From positions 242,697-306,696 of the forward strand of contig MNCI01007684.1 of assembly GCA_015680685.1 (NCBI GenBank): DNA of 64,000 nt, written 5' to 3'. This stretch comes from Gnetum montanum (lineage: Eukaryota; Streptophyta; Gnetopsida; Gnetales; Gnetaceae). The position numbers were made by a program, and so were the translations under genes. Under the pieces are notes generated by a model. That model worked only from the letters and a program-made list of their open reading frames with translations. It had not been told where the DNA came from and did not search any database. Numbering within the stretch: position 1 is the stretch's first letter; the number at the start of each line of letters is the position of its first letter. Of this stretch, positions 48,354 through 59,879 are shown one piece after another.

Positions 48354-48941
48354 CTAACTGTATTTGGAAAATACTTGTTCTAGGGTTTCTATTACGAATC
48401 GTAAGCCAATTGTGGTGGAGTTGGGCAAAGGCAGAGAATGGTGCTTCAAGGTGCAGGTATCCCAGTCTGTGAAAGCTCTAGTCACAAGCCGCAGCTGTGG
48501 CAGCGTTGCAGCAAACGCATCATAGATCTGGTCCAGCACAAAGATGGCCGTGGAAGCCATGGCGAGTGCAATCCTCACCTCTGCATATTCTTCGTCTTCT
48601 AGCTCGTCTAGAGCTGTTGCCATGACCCAGTACGATTCCATGTGTCTGCGTCTGAACATGTTGAGATTTGCTACGTCAGAGCCTTCCCACCACCTGTCAA
48701 CAAATACATGATAAGCTACGCGTCAGGCTCAACTGGATTTAGTTAAGAGGATTCTGATTTGTGCTCAAATATCATGTCGATTATATCATTAATCAAATTA
48801 AAGTCAAATTATTGGGTACCCGCTAAGCTATACCATCTCTACCTGCAAACTTCGTGAAGTTCCGCCTTCTGGATGGCCTGGATCTCGTTGAAATCCAGCT
48901 TTGCCAACTCTAGCATCTTTGTGTCCAAGTTGATTGTCGTG
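48354..48941 (-). pseudogene. Terpene synthase fragment, two exons (TPS-d-like)
   Basis: Exon 48843-48941 (33 codons) encodes MLELAKLDFNEIQAIQKAEL and ends at donor TTTGCAG|GTAGAG. Exon 48354-48693 starts at acceptor TTGACAG|G and encodes RWWEGSD, RRRHMESYWVMATALDE, then VLDQIYDAF and LRLVTRAFTDWD. These are the LAKLDFN, RWW, R-H-E-YW and DDxxD regions of a plant terpene synthase class I domain, with normal exon phases. The metal-binding DDxxD reads DQIYD (48519-48533). After TDWD no splice donor is seen, and the frame runs on 31 codons to a stop. No N-terminal or later exons were recognised, so this is probably a gene relic. Confidence 0.8.
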
Positions 48942-50655
48942 CTGGGTTATCAAAATATAATTTCAGGGTAAGAAATTACGAAAACAAAAAATTGGTAACA
49001 GCATTCGTTTAAGTCTTTAAGATAACGTCAACATGTTTCAACCAGTGTTTTTCAAACCAGCTATTTATCGCCAGCTTAATTCAACCAGTGTTTTTCAAAC
49101 CAGCTATTTATTCAACCAGTGTTTTTCAAACCAGCTATTTATCGCCAGCTTAATGATCAGTCTTAGTGTTAGAATTCCTGCTGATCCGGGTAGAATCAGG
49201 CTGACTTTTACCATAACCTTTATTTTTATTAAATCAAAGATTTTTAAAGTGACTTTTCCACTATTTTTTACACCCAAACCTTCCAACATGCTATATTTCT
49301 TGACTTTTTAAAGATAAAAGAAGTAACGATTTAATAACAAAACAATATATGTGGTCAATTTGTGAATGATTTAAATAGCAGTGAAATATGTTGGATCGGC
49401 ATGTTTTGTGAAATTATAAATTAGCAAAAAAATTTAAAAGTAGCAAAAATATTACTTAATTTATTGATTTCTTTCTAAAAATAAAGTTTATTATAAAAGG
49501 TTTGCCGACTCAACTCAGGTTGGCAAAATTTGTGACCGATCACTAATAGTCAAATCTGTGATTTATGTAGACTTAGAAAACTATGATGAAAACCAAGAAA
49601 GTAAATATTTTTATGAAGTATTAACCAGTGTTTAAATAGTCGGAAAATATGTGGGGTCTACATGTTTCAAGAATCACTATAGTTAGGCCAAGTTTTATTT
49701 AAAAATCACAAAAATGACACCTAAAGCTATTACTTTCTTTCTAAAAATAAGATTTATTTAAAAGTACTCAACTAGGCTCAGCAAAATTTCTAAATCAGCC
49801 ACTAATAATTTAATCAGTGATCTACGACCCAGTTAAAAAACTCTGGTATTAATAACATTTGAAGTTGAATCAGAAAATCTTATTGAAACCAGTAAAAACT
49901 AAAATTAAGAAACCACCATATTTGAAAAAGTTAAAATTAAGAAGATTAAAAAACAATCCAAAGAACTCTTGACACAAGGGAACAACAGGTCATAACTGTC
50001 AGGTGATAAGTTGTAGAATTTATGTTAGTGGTATAGGTTGTTAATTGGTAACCACAGATTATCGGTTAGAGATTCTATTAGGTAGCAAGTTGAGTCATAA
50101 ATTTAAAAGAATTCTATAAAAAAAAATTCTCAAACTGATACCACATCAAATAGATGGAAAAATTTTAAATGCTTTTGTTTCACAACCATCACCTCAACAA
50201 AATGTCTTGCCCTACTTTATTTACAATGACAAATAAGAGAATGAAAGAGTGACACATGGTATGTCAGAAGGAGAGGATTCGTACGAATCATATGGTAATT
50301 GGGATGAGAAAATGTGAATGAAACATCGTGCCTGCCATCGTTGGAGAGTCCAAGTCCACGGATTTTCCAGCCACTACTTCGCCGATAATGACGATTCCTG
50401 CTCAACATTTTCCTCATTTCGGAGATGAGATAGTCCGAGCGTTCCGTTTGTTGTCCATGTCCCTACCGAAGAACGATCGGATGTCAGCAAGTTAATATTT
50501 CAGGAAGAAAACCTATGCATCAAAAGAATCCGATTTGTGGAAGCGAGGAATGGAGGATTCGTGATTCTGAACGTGTTGGGTACGTGTACCTCAAACAAAA
50601 GTGGGGACGGCTTCGTGCCCGAGGACATTATAGAGAAAATTTAAATATATTAGTA
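48942..50655. other. Region upstream of terpene synthase exons
   Basis: Holds the tandem repeat at 49038-49154 and two diverged ~265-bp copies at about 49340-49600 and 49610-49860 (shared phrase TTTCTTTCTAAAAATAA). At 50500-50625 the minus strand opens with ATG and a 42-codon frame (MSSGTKPSPLLFEVHV...), and at 50217-50417 a frame with RSDYLISEMRKML. Either could be a lost 5' exon, but neither matches a terpene synthase clearly. Confidence 0.4.
49038..49154. repeat. Tandem repeat, 43/31/43-bp units
   Basis: Units start TCAACCAGTGTTTTTCAAAC at 49038, 49081 and 49112. The first and third are full 43-bp copies ending ATCGCCAGCTTAAT; the middle one lacks 13 bases. Confidence 0.9.
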
Positions 50656-50899
50656 TTTTTTTGAAAACGGTCGAGCAAATTATATTTCAAAAAAAAACAG
50701 AAGCTATACAAAGTACAGCGTGGGCCAGGGCCGCTGGCCCCACTACCACCAAGGGATTTCCCAGGGGCTGCCCATAGCATCCCCGTCATTGCCACCCCAC
50801 CACTAAGGACAACCCATCCACAAGGACCAAACTGTAAACCCCTCCCCTAACACCCCGTCTACCCGTGGCGCCAACCAACCGTGAGACGGGGACGTGGAC

Positions 50900-53800
50900 C
50901 TAATTTTTGCTGGGCTGTCCCTGCCCGTCCTCCTTGCGGCGTCTGAATTCTTCAATGATTTGGGCGATGCCGGTCCTGCGGTTGGGGGTGCTCACCTTCA
51001 AGGCCTGCAGTGGTGGATTCAAGGTTCTTTCCCCCAGTATGTCATTGGTTCCAGCAGTAAGCTCATGCCTCTCCTCCGCCGGGATCTGGATTCGTCTCTG
51101 GATCCACCCCTGGGTAACGTCGTGGGGGGTGGTCTGTCAGTGCGAAGCGACCCCCCTGAAGCCCCGCCGCGTTCTCGCCTGCTGCTTGGAAGGTTCTAAG
51201 GTTGTGTGAGGAGCCATGGCGGAGGCAATTTCGTCCCAAAGCTTTGTGATCTTTGTGCAAAGGATGCTCACGGGAGGGAGTGCTGCACCTTTGAAAATGC
51301 AATCATTCCTGGCCCGCCACAGGACCCAGAGCACGGCGAGCGTTGCCGAGTTGCCCGAGAACTCTAGGGTGCAGAGCCTGGCCGTTTTCCAGAGCTACGC
51401 AGTCACCTGACAGTCAAGGACGAAGTGCTGCAACGTTTCGTCGTGCTGGTTGCACATAGGGCACTGAGTGTTGATGCCCATGCCCCTGGACTTCAGAACC
51501 ACGCGAACTGGGAGGGCCTGGTGGAGGATCAGCCACACAAAGGTTTTGATCTTCTCCGGGAGGATACTGTTCCACAGCCGCATCCAGCGCGGATCAGCTG
51601 GGAACAATTTCTGCAGGAGCTGATGTGGGTGCAGGTGGATTCCATCCTCACTGTCCATCAACCCCACCTGCACGCAGAGCTGCCTCCAAATGTGGGAGTC
51701 GGAGTTGGCCGCCGTCCAGGGGCTGTACTTCTTCCTTAGGATTTGGACCCAGAGGGAGGGATCTTCAATGTCTGTGACCAGGCGTTGCAGGAGTCTATGA
51801 CGCCCCAAGGCAGCCTCCAGCTCGAAGGGGAGGAGACCAATGCCTCCGGCGTACCGGGGCCGCACGATTTTGGACCAAGCTAGGAGGTGCAACTTCTTAC
51901 CCCCCTTACAGCCAGACCAGACAAAATCGCGGATAATCTGATCGATCTTGTTGATGGCTCCGAGGGGTGGGGAGGCCATCGAGGCAACAAACCTCGCCAT
52001 GGCCCCCAACACCGCAGACGCCAGCACCATCTTCCCCTTGCGGGACAGGAATTTATTTGTCCAGTGGGCTGCGCATTTCTGAATTTTCGCAATGAGCGCC
52101 TGCCAGGTCTGTTTCCTGTGCCAGTTATGCATGGGGATGCCCAGATACTTGTCATCCGCCTCCCCTGGGAGAATCCCTAGGATTTGGATAATTTCACTGC
52201 GCACCAAGGGATGGGCGTGGGTGAAGAATAAAGCCGATTTCTCGAGATTGAGTACCAGGCCCACTTCCTTGTGTAGCCGATCTAGGGCCCTCAGGATCGC
52301 CCTAGTCTGCAGGACCACGGCCCTAGTGTATATCATGGTGTCGTCCGCGAAATGTGCAGTGAGACAGTGGATACCGTGCACATTTAACCCCTGGACCCCT
52401 TCATCTGTGCAGTAGGTGTGTAGGAGGTCTATCATCATCAGGAAAAGGAGCGGGCATAGCGGGTCTCCTTGGCCAAGCCTGCGTCCTGTTCCCTGAAAGC
52501 CCCACAATTGCCCATCAATATCTAACAAGTACCTTCCTCCTTGTTGGATCTGTAGACAGAGTTCAACAAAGGCGGGGTCAAACCCTTTAGCAAGTAAAAT
52601 TGATCTCAAGACGGCCCAACTGACGGAATCGTAGGCCTTGGTAATGTCTAACTTGATGTAGAGGCCCGGCAGTTTGGCCTTCCTAAGGGAGTGCTGGATC
52701 TCCTGAAGCAGCAGGACCTGGTCCTGAAGGTAACGGCCCTTCAGAAAAGCTGCTTGGTGCTTACCGACGAGACGTGTCATGAGTGGCCGCAATTTGTCCA
52801 CGAGCAGGTGAGACAATAGCCGCAGCAGAGAGTTGCAGACCCCGATGGGAAGGAAATGGCCTGGGGAAGTGGGATTCTCCGTCTTTGGAATTAAAACCAC
52901 GCGCGAGCAGTTAATTTCTTTTCTGACCTACCGCCAGGCCAACATGTGGTTAAATGCATCCAGCAGGTTCTTCCCAAGAATATCTTCGAAATGCGTAAAG
53001 AATTCAATGGGCTAACCATCTGGCCCTGGCACCTTGTTCGCTGGCATTTTCTGCAGCGCCGCGTGCAGCTCCTGATGCGTGAATGGCTGCAGGAGCCGGA
53101 TATTGTCGGCCCAATTTAAAATTTTATCCATGGGGACCGTTGGCTGCCAGTCCTAGACCTACTGCCAGTAACACAGGAGGCTGTCGGTGCATGGAGGAGC
53201 CTCGTCCTGCACGAGGTGCTGCATCGGCCCATTCCAGGCGTCGCGTAGGGCCTTTGCAGCCGAGAAAAAAAATTTGGTGTGTCGATCCCCCTCCCACAAC
53301 CACTGCACACGGGCCCGTTGGTGCCAGTACTCCTCCTCCTCGTGGTGGAGTTGAAGCTCGGCCTGAAGGGCGAGCTCCTCCCCGGCGTGGTCGGCCTTGC
53401 TCACGTGCTGCTCCTGCTGTGCTTGGATCGCCTGCAATTTGGCCTGCAACTGACTTCGGCCGGTTTTGAACCGATATTTCTCGGTGGGGTTGATATTTTT
53501 AATTTGCTGTTTTAGCGTTTTCAACCCATTCTTGAGAAATTCAAGTGGGTCCCCCGAGGCGTTGGTTCTGCTAGATGTCCTGCACCATTTTTCCAAGCCA
53601 TGGTCTGTAGATCCAGGTGCGCTTGAAACAAAAGGTGCGCGGATGTTGGAACTCCCCACGCTCCAGATTGCAGAAAATGGGCCTATGATCGGAGGCCATG
53701 TGTGCACCTCCGTAAGCTTGGAGGTCCCAATCAGTCAGCAGCTTCTCACTGGCCCACACATGGTCAATCTGGGACAGGACCCTCGCAGCGCCCTGTCTGC

Positions 53801-54329
53801 GGTTGCTCTAGGTGAAATTGCAGCCAGTGATTTCCAAGTCCGTCAGATCAAACTGCTGTAACAAGGCAAGCATTTCCATTACCCTAGGGGGCTCAGCCCA
53901 AGAGTCGCCGGTCTTTTCCCAGGAGAAGAGCTGTTGGTTAAAATCGCCAATTAATAACCAGCTGGTCTTCTTGGGAACTAGCTCTGCGACTCGGTAGAGC
54001 TCCTGAACCCGCGCCTGCCATCCTTGGGCGCCGTACACATTGGTAACCCACACGTCTGGCCCAGGTAGGTGCACCGTAATGCACCAAGTGGACGTATCCA
54101 AGACGTACGAGTCCGCCTTGGTGAGGATCGCGAGGTCACCCGCACGCCCCCTGTTGGGCACCTGGTGGCTGTGCCACCTTGGCCACTAGAGAGTCTGAGT
54201 CTCCTCTTGCTGTAATTTTGTTTCTTGCAGGCATACAATGTCACACTTTTCGTTGCGCACTAAACAGTGCAGGCTATGTCACTTGTAAGGGGTACCCTGG
54301 CCCCTGCAATTCCAGGAAAGGACCTTCAT
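50900..54329 (-). pseudogene. LINE ORF2: endonuclease and reverse transcriptase
   Basis: ATG at 54327-54329 begins MKVLSWNCRG, the standard plant LINE ORF2 start; stop at 50900-50902 after GQPSKN. Endonuclease: VCLQETK, LLIGDFN and SDHRPI (SDHR at 53682-53693). Linker: RVQWLWEGDRHTKFFF. RT: VVLIPKTENPTSPGHFLPI, KLDITKAYDSVSW and the catalytic FADD at 52340-52351. C-terminus: zf-RVT region with PEKIKTFVWLILHQALPV and CPMCNQHDETLQHFVLDC. One frameshift near 53590 and about ten stops, most of them TAG; two sit where Trp is expected (CNFT-stop-SN, PDG-stop-PIEFF). A 501-codon segment (51395-52900) is still open. No RNase H domain seen. Confidence 0.9.
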
Positions 54330-54403
54330 GGAGACAGGGAACAGTGGTACACCTCCTGAAGCGTGGGCTGCACTCCCAAATCCATGAAGAGCTGCGTGGC
54401 CTT

Positions 54404-55476
54404 CTACCAACGAGAGTGGCTATCCGGTCGTCCAACCTTCCCCGCGTGAAGAGATACCGTCATTCCTTTTTTATGCAGGCTCCGTTTCTGATCTGGAGGG
54501 GAGCTGAGCTGCATCGAACCCCGGCTGGTGTTAATCCAGTCCATGACCGGTGGCGGGGACAGACCATCGTGGGAAGGGCCCTCCCCACCCGACCTAGGCA
54601 CTCTGTGGGAGTCCTGCCACACCGTTGTCCCTTCTTGAGATGGCGTCGGCTGGTCGTCATCGAAGTGCCGAGCATCGTCCCCCACCAGTGCGTGAAGGTA
54701 TGACCTCGTCATACTAGCCTCGGTACCCTGACCCGTCCCTGGCAGCCCCTCATGTTGAGCCCCCTGTGTTACAAGCTTCACTTGTGCCCCAGAGAGTGAT
54801 CCCCCATTGGGCGTAGCCTTGGAGGCCACTCCCTTCGAGGCAGTGCCCTTCCTTGGCCACCAAGCCCCCTCTTTAGGGGCCGACGGTTTTTGATTGGCCA
54901 CCCGGCCCTTCCTTCCGACGACATACCATCCATCCTCTGGTGTGGTCAGGTACCCCGCTGGGTGGCCCTGGTCACTCCTCGGCCGATGTTGGGCCTTAGC
55001 CTTCAGCTGGTTCTCAAACAGAACCCGAACCCTCTTCTCCCCAAGGTCCGTGATGAGAACCAGCACCTTGATTGGTTCTTGTGTGAGAAGAGGCCACCAG
55101 ACGCAGAACCTCGCGAACCCCAGATGGTCCATGCCAGCAGTGGAGTGGTCAAACTTGATGAAATCTCCAAACAGATCCTCCAACGTCCGCAGTACCACCG
55201 GCGACCAGTATTCTAGGGGAAGGTCATACAACCGTACCCAGACCGATGCGCATGAGAACAGCGCTGGATCCCGGTGAGCCCCTGGCTGCCAGGGCCAGCC
55301 CGCACACGTCGTAGAACCAAGGGCCTCCCACCAGGACATGTTTGCGCTCCTCCAAGGATGCGAAACCAAACAGGAGGCGATCGTCTACCAGGCAGGAAAC
55401 CGTCATCGTGTCAAACCCCCAAGCGTTCTGGGCCCAGCGTCGGATCAAGTCAATGTAGGGTCGAGCCCCTTGAGAC
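54404..55476 (-). pseudogene. LINE ORF1 (DUF4283-like), partial
   Basis: Reading from 55476: ARPYIDLIRRWAQNAWGF and LLFGFASLEERKHVLVGGPW, then a frameshift at ~55300, then VWVRLYDLPLEYWSPVVL and FGDFIKFDHSTAGMDHLGFARF. This is the RNA-binding DUF4283 pattern of plant LINE ORF1 proteins. The C-terminal half is basic and low-complexity, and ends at 54404, 74 bases before ORF2. The start codon and first residues are missing. No CCHC knuckle was found. Confidence 0.75.
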
Positions 55477-55706
55477 ACAAATATACAATGTAAATTCAAA
55501 ATATTGTTAATGCTTAAAAATTGCATAAAAGATTGCAATGAAACATTAAGTATTGAGTCTCATGTGTGTTATAAAATATTTTAGCATTATCATATATATA
55601 TATATGATAATGTTACAAAATTATCTCTTTTAAATCACAAAAGAGTTTATTGCCAAAGCTTAGAAGTTGTCACATTGTTCAAATTCTAATTTTAGCCTAT
55701 ATTTTC

Positions 55707-58454
55707 TCATTGCTCTTCTCTAAAGAATAAATTTGTAAAACCTGCTTCATTTTGGTCTATGTCATTAATATCATTTGCATGGTAATCATCTTCATCAAGG
55801 ATTGAATCATCAATATTAAGATTCATTGCTCCAGGAACATTAACTAAGTTAGTAGAATAACTTTCTCTATCATCAACTATTGGAACATCATCATCTTCTA
55901 AATTAACATCCCAACGAAGAGTAGGTGATTGCCTATATTTTATTTCCTTTCTTTCTTCCAATCTAATCATGCTATGAATAGATACTAATTTTTCAGCTCT
56001 TTTTAGAGTTAGACTATTTCTTTTGATCTGATGAATGAAAGAATATGTTGACCAATTTCTTTCAGCAGCAGAAGAAGTGCAACCTACATAACTGATAAAA
56101 ACAAAAATAAATTTTTGCATTGTTAAAAGATTCATTTTATAAATTATTCAAAACTTCATCAATAAACAAACTCATTTGAAGCTTAAGACCTAATAGCCTA
56201 TTAATCATAGTGTTTAGAGAATGCATAATGATATATAAAACGTCACCATTTTAAGTTTTCAAACCTCACATTTCATAAATTAATTAAGAAAATTAATAAG
56301 TATTAATATTTGCTATATGTTTAATGAAAAATTGATTGTATTACCTGAGAAAGAAGCTTCACTGCTAAAGTTTGAAGTCTAGGAGTATCTCCACCATGCA
56401 AACTCCATCATCCAGCTAGATCTTCTTGAGCTATTCCATCCATAACAAGTATAGCATCTTCACATTTAAATGCTTTTGTATGTCCTTTAGTAAATTGAAG
56501 TCATTCCTTTCTAATTAAGCTAGCCTCACAAGGTGAATATAATCATTTAATATATTCTAAAAAACTTGTTCTTACATCAAAATCATCACAAGGCCTTGTT
56601 GGATTTTTATCCCTATGTTTTGAAGAATACCACTTAATATTTAACGCATATGCAGCCATATGCAATCGGGTATTTGTAGCATTCCATCTTTTTAGAATCA
56701 ATGGAAGTAACTGAGCATTATAAAAAGCAAGAGAGCTATCCATTTCTATAACCATTTTTTTAATTTCTGTTAACATATTTTCATAAATTACATAAATTTC
56801 TCCTAATGCAGGTGTATCTGTATCAGCATAACGAATGAAATCAACAATAGGTTGTAGCATGCTAACAATACTCTTACAATATAACAAATATTTATTTTTA
56901 ATAAGATACAAAGATGCAAACAATAAAAAGTAAAGAATTATATTTCAAATAAATTATTCCTTACTTCATTTGTTTCCATCACTCATCTCATAAAATCTTT
57001 TCTCTAACACTCTTTCCCATAGTTGTGTTGGCTTCCTCTCAGTTCTTCTATTTACTAGTTATAACCATTGTTTGTAATGATTCTTGTATCTCTTGCATTC
57101 TCTCCAACATTATGAAATATGAAGCATACCTGTTTTACAAAATTTATAATTAGTTTAGCATTAATAAATCAAATTTCTTAAAAACACACAATATAGATTT
57201 TTGTATTCTATTACCTTGTTTTTATAGGCTTTTTGAAAGTCTTATTTTTGCTACATTGCATGAACAAACAATTTGAATAATGATGATTGCAAATGAAAAT
57301 TTGTATGTCTCTTGCATCTATAATAAGTTTTTTCACCCAATCAATTTTACCAATATCACGAAGTGTATTATTTAGATAATGAACACAACAAGGAGTCCAA
57401 AATATATTTGGATGAATCATTTGTATCATTTTTCTTACACGCCTACAAACAGGAGTTGAATCTATTATAATTTGAGTAATGTTGTTTGGACCAATAGTTG
57501 TAATTGATGTCTCTAATAATTTGGCTTGAAAATTAGCATCTTTTATATGATTGGAGCAGTTTGTAGCATTAAGAAAAAATGGTCCAAGTTGACAACTAAT
57601 TATAATATTAATTAATGGACGTTGACGAATATTAGTCCATCCATCATAATAGAACAACCACTTTGCTGCCAAAATTGCTTCCATTCCTCCAACTTTTTCA
57701 TGCCAAGTTCATACCTTTCATCAAGAAGATCATTTCGAATTTTATCTTTAGTTGAAGGGATATAAGATGGGCCTGCCATATAAAAATATTAGTTTTACTA
57801 ATAATTTTAAATAAAAAATGATAATTTAAAATTTAAAAATATTACCTACTTTAATGGCACAACAAATTGCTTCCTTGAATGAAGGAGTACGTACAAGTTT
57901 AAATGGTAATCCATTTGCATAGATCATTTTTGCAATACTGATATCAGCTTTCATTTTTTTTCATCTTGAAAACTTATTTCTATTTGTTTAAGCACTTTTC
58001 TTTTTGCTGGTTGTACAACATCCTTTGTCTTGTTCTTACTTTCCTCTGTTCGAATACTTACAGTAATGCTCTTTATCATAGTCTTTGCTTGAAAGTAGTC
58101 ATACATAGCTTTTTGAATATTAGGATATGGAAATTTACATGCAATAACAGATGTTCCTATTTTATTTTCTAATGTCTGAAAGAAATGATGATGTATTCGT
58201 GTACCACTTGCAGTGAATTCATGGCTACATACATGACACTTCCATCTTTTGCTTTCACCTCCTCCACTCCTATAAGTGTCTAATTGTGTTACGAATTGTT
58301 TTAATGGAGATTTCAAAATAAATTTACCTTTTGCAAATGGTTTCAAAATTTCCACATTACAATCGAAGATATTTTCTTCTTGCGATACATTTTCCTCCAA
58401 TAGAGTACTATCTATTTCATTTTCATTGCTATCTATATCTTAAATAGAGCTCAT
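55707..58454 (-). pseudogene. hAT transposase (BED finger, DUF659, dimerisation), five exons
   Basis: Exon 1 (58454-~57849): BED zinc finger WKCHVCSHEF...RIHHHF; an A-run shift at ~57955. Exon 2 (~57769-57216): PSYIPSTKDKIRNDLL, DGWTNIRQRPLIN (DUF659, first catalytic Asp), and HPNIFWTPCCVHYLNNTLRDIG; donor ACAAG|GTAATA. Exon 3 (~57131-56985): YASYFIMLERMQEIQESLQ. Exon 4 (~56876-56347): MLQPIVDFIRYADTDTPALGEIY, ending LLSQ|GTAATA. Exon 5 (~56088-55707): SYVGCTSSAAERNWSTYSFIHQ, the C-terminal dimerisation region. Stops in exons 1, 3 and 4 plus a frameshift at ~57652 inactivate it. It would cut and paste a hAT element by a DDE reaction. Terminal inverted repeats were not resolved. Confidence 0.85.
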
Positions 58455-58835
58455 CTTTATGACTCTGTAAATATTAATAATAAAAATTAGAAAATGAAAT
58501 ATGACCGCTACTCTTCACAAAAGTTAAAATGAATTTTAAAAAAATTTACAAATAGATATACTTACCAATTACCCAAATTACTATGACTAAGGGTATTTAT
58601 TTTTTCTTTTTTTGCTAGCAAAGAGCTTTTAGAAAAATGTCTTAAAAGCTTTAACATTAAAATGTCATTCAATGAAATAAATCTAGAAATGCAAAATAAT
58701 AATAAAGTCAGGGAAAAAAATTAAAAATACAAAATAGTGATAAATTTAAAAATAACAAGATGAAATTTCAATAAGGAATAGAAAAACAAATTGAAAATCA
58801 TAAACAAATGTACTTCAGACAACCTATTGTAGGAA

Positions 58836-58951
58836 GATAAACAATAGGTTGCAGCATGCATTAAATTAGAAAGGGAAGAAAATGACTTCAGAGGATAAAC
58901 AATAGGTTGCAGCATGCATTAAATCAAAAAGGAAAGAAAAGGACTTCATAG
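58836..58951. repeat. Two tandem 58-bp units with adjoining hairpin
   Basis: GATAAACAATAGGTTGCAGC starts at 58836 and 58894. Just before, AACCTATTGT (58821-58830) is the exact reverse complement of ACAATAGGTT (58841-58850). This may be a subterminal region of the hAT element. Confidence 0.85.
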
Positions 58952-59426
58952 GCTTGAAGGGGCTGCCGGAGCTTGGGTTGTTGGCGGCGTGAAGGATACA
59001 ATTGGCTTGTGAGACTGAAGAAATTGAAACTAACCGAACCCTACTTCACTCAATCAATCTCTTAATCTTAATCCTACTGCCCTTACTACAACTAAACCAC
59101 CAACAACGGGAGAGCCTACATTACTATAGAATGCCAGGCTATTTATTTATAATTTGCATGAAGTGGTTTAGGTAGGGTGTGAGGCTCACCCCTGATAATC
59201 AAGTACAGCCACATAAAATATTGCTACATTTTCATAGAAAACTAATACCAAGCATATAAGACAATAAACTAAAACGAAAAGTAAAGATCAATAGGCAACT
59301 CAATTGATACAAAAATCCACTAAAATCCACTACTAAAGATCAGACAGGAACATGTTCTCACGCAAACTAGAAGACCAAAGGGGAAGAAAAGCAGATTTCG
59401 TGCTAACGAATCACGATAGAGATGGA

Positions 59427-59560
59427 GAAAAATCTTTACAGCAACGAGGGAAAGAAGAGGAAAATAACAAGTGAGACAATTCTGACACAAACAGAAAAAT
59501 CTTTACAGCAACAAGGGAAAGAAGCGGAAAATAACAAGTAAGACAATTCTGATACAAACA
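59427..59560. repeat. Two tandem 67-bp units
   Basis: GAAAAATCTTTACAGCAACG begins at 59427 and, with one change, at 59494. Only about five differences between units, so the duplication is recent. Confidence 0.9.
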
Positions 59561-59879
59561 CGTAGGATATGCTCACTCAATTATGATCATGCAGCTTCGA
59601 AAGCTAAGGCATGTAGTGCTCGCATTTAAAGAATGGAAGAAATATCATCCAAATTTTTTAAGAACAAAAACTAGAACTAAGAATCGAAGAGAACCGCTCG
59701 CAATGTGTGCCTATGCATGATTGAAGATGAAAAGTATAGAATGATAGATGTGCAGCACATTCTGTAAGGCTAACAACTCATTCTCTAACAGGAAAAGCAA
59801 AGACCTCATCTACCCCATCAACATCAACAGGTAATTCTAAATCTGATAAGGCAAGTTTCCTGCCCAGTGACCCAAATCA

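Larger units (their letters stand above)
50656..55476 (-). mobile_element. L1-type LINE, 5'-truncated
   Basis: GC-rich block in AT-rich surroundings. On the minus strand: ORF1, ORF2 with endonuclease, reverse transcriptase and C-terminal zinc-finger region, a 3' UTR, and a short A run (T7 on the plus strand at 50656-50662). The left edge CCGTTTTCAAAAAAA fits a poly-A end. ORF1 lacks its start, and the sequence turns AT-rich at ~55476. It has fewer lesions than the gypsy elements, so it is probably younger. Confidence 0.85.

Noticed and set aside
50894-55510. Plus-strand ORFs across the LINE (up to 174 codons)
   Set aside because: They are shadows of the GC-rich minus-strand ORF1 and ORF2.
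55456-59194. hAT terminal inverted repeats at 55456-55469 and 59181-59194
   Set aside because: They match at only 10 of 14 positions, no 8-bp duplication flanks them, and the left one lies in LINE ORF1 coding sequence.
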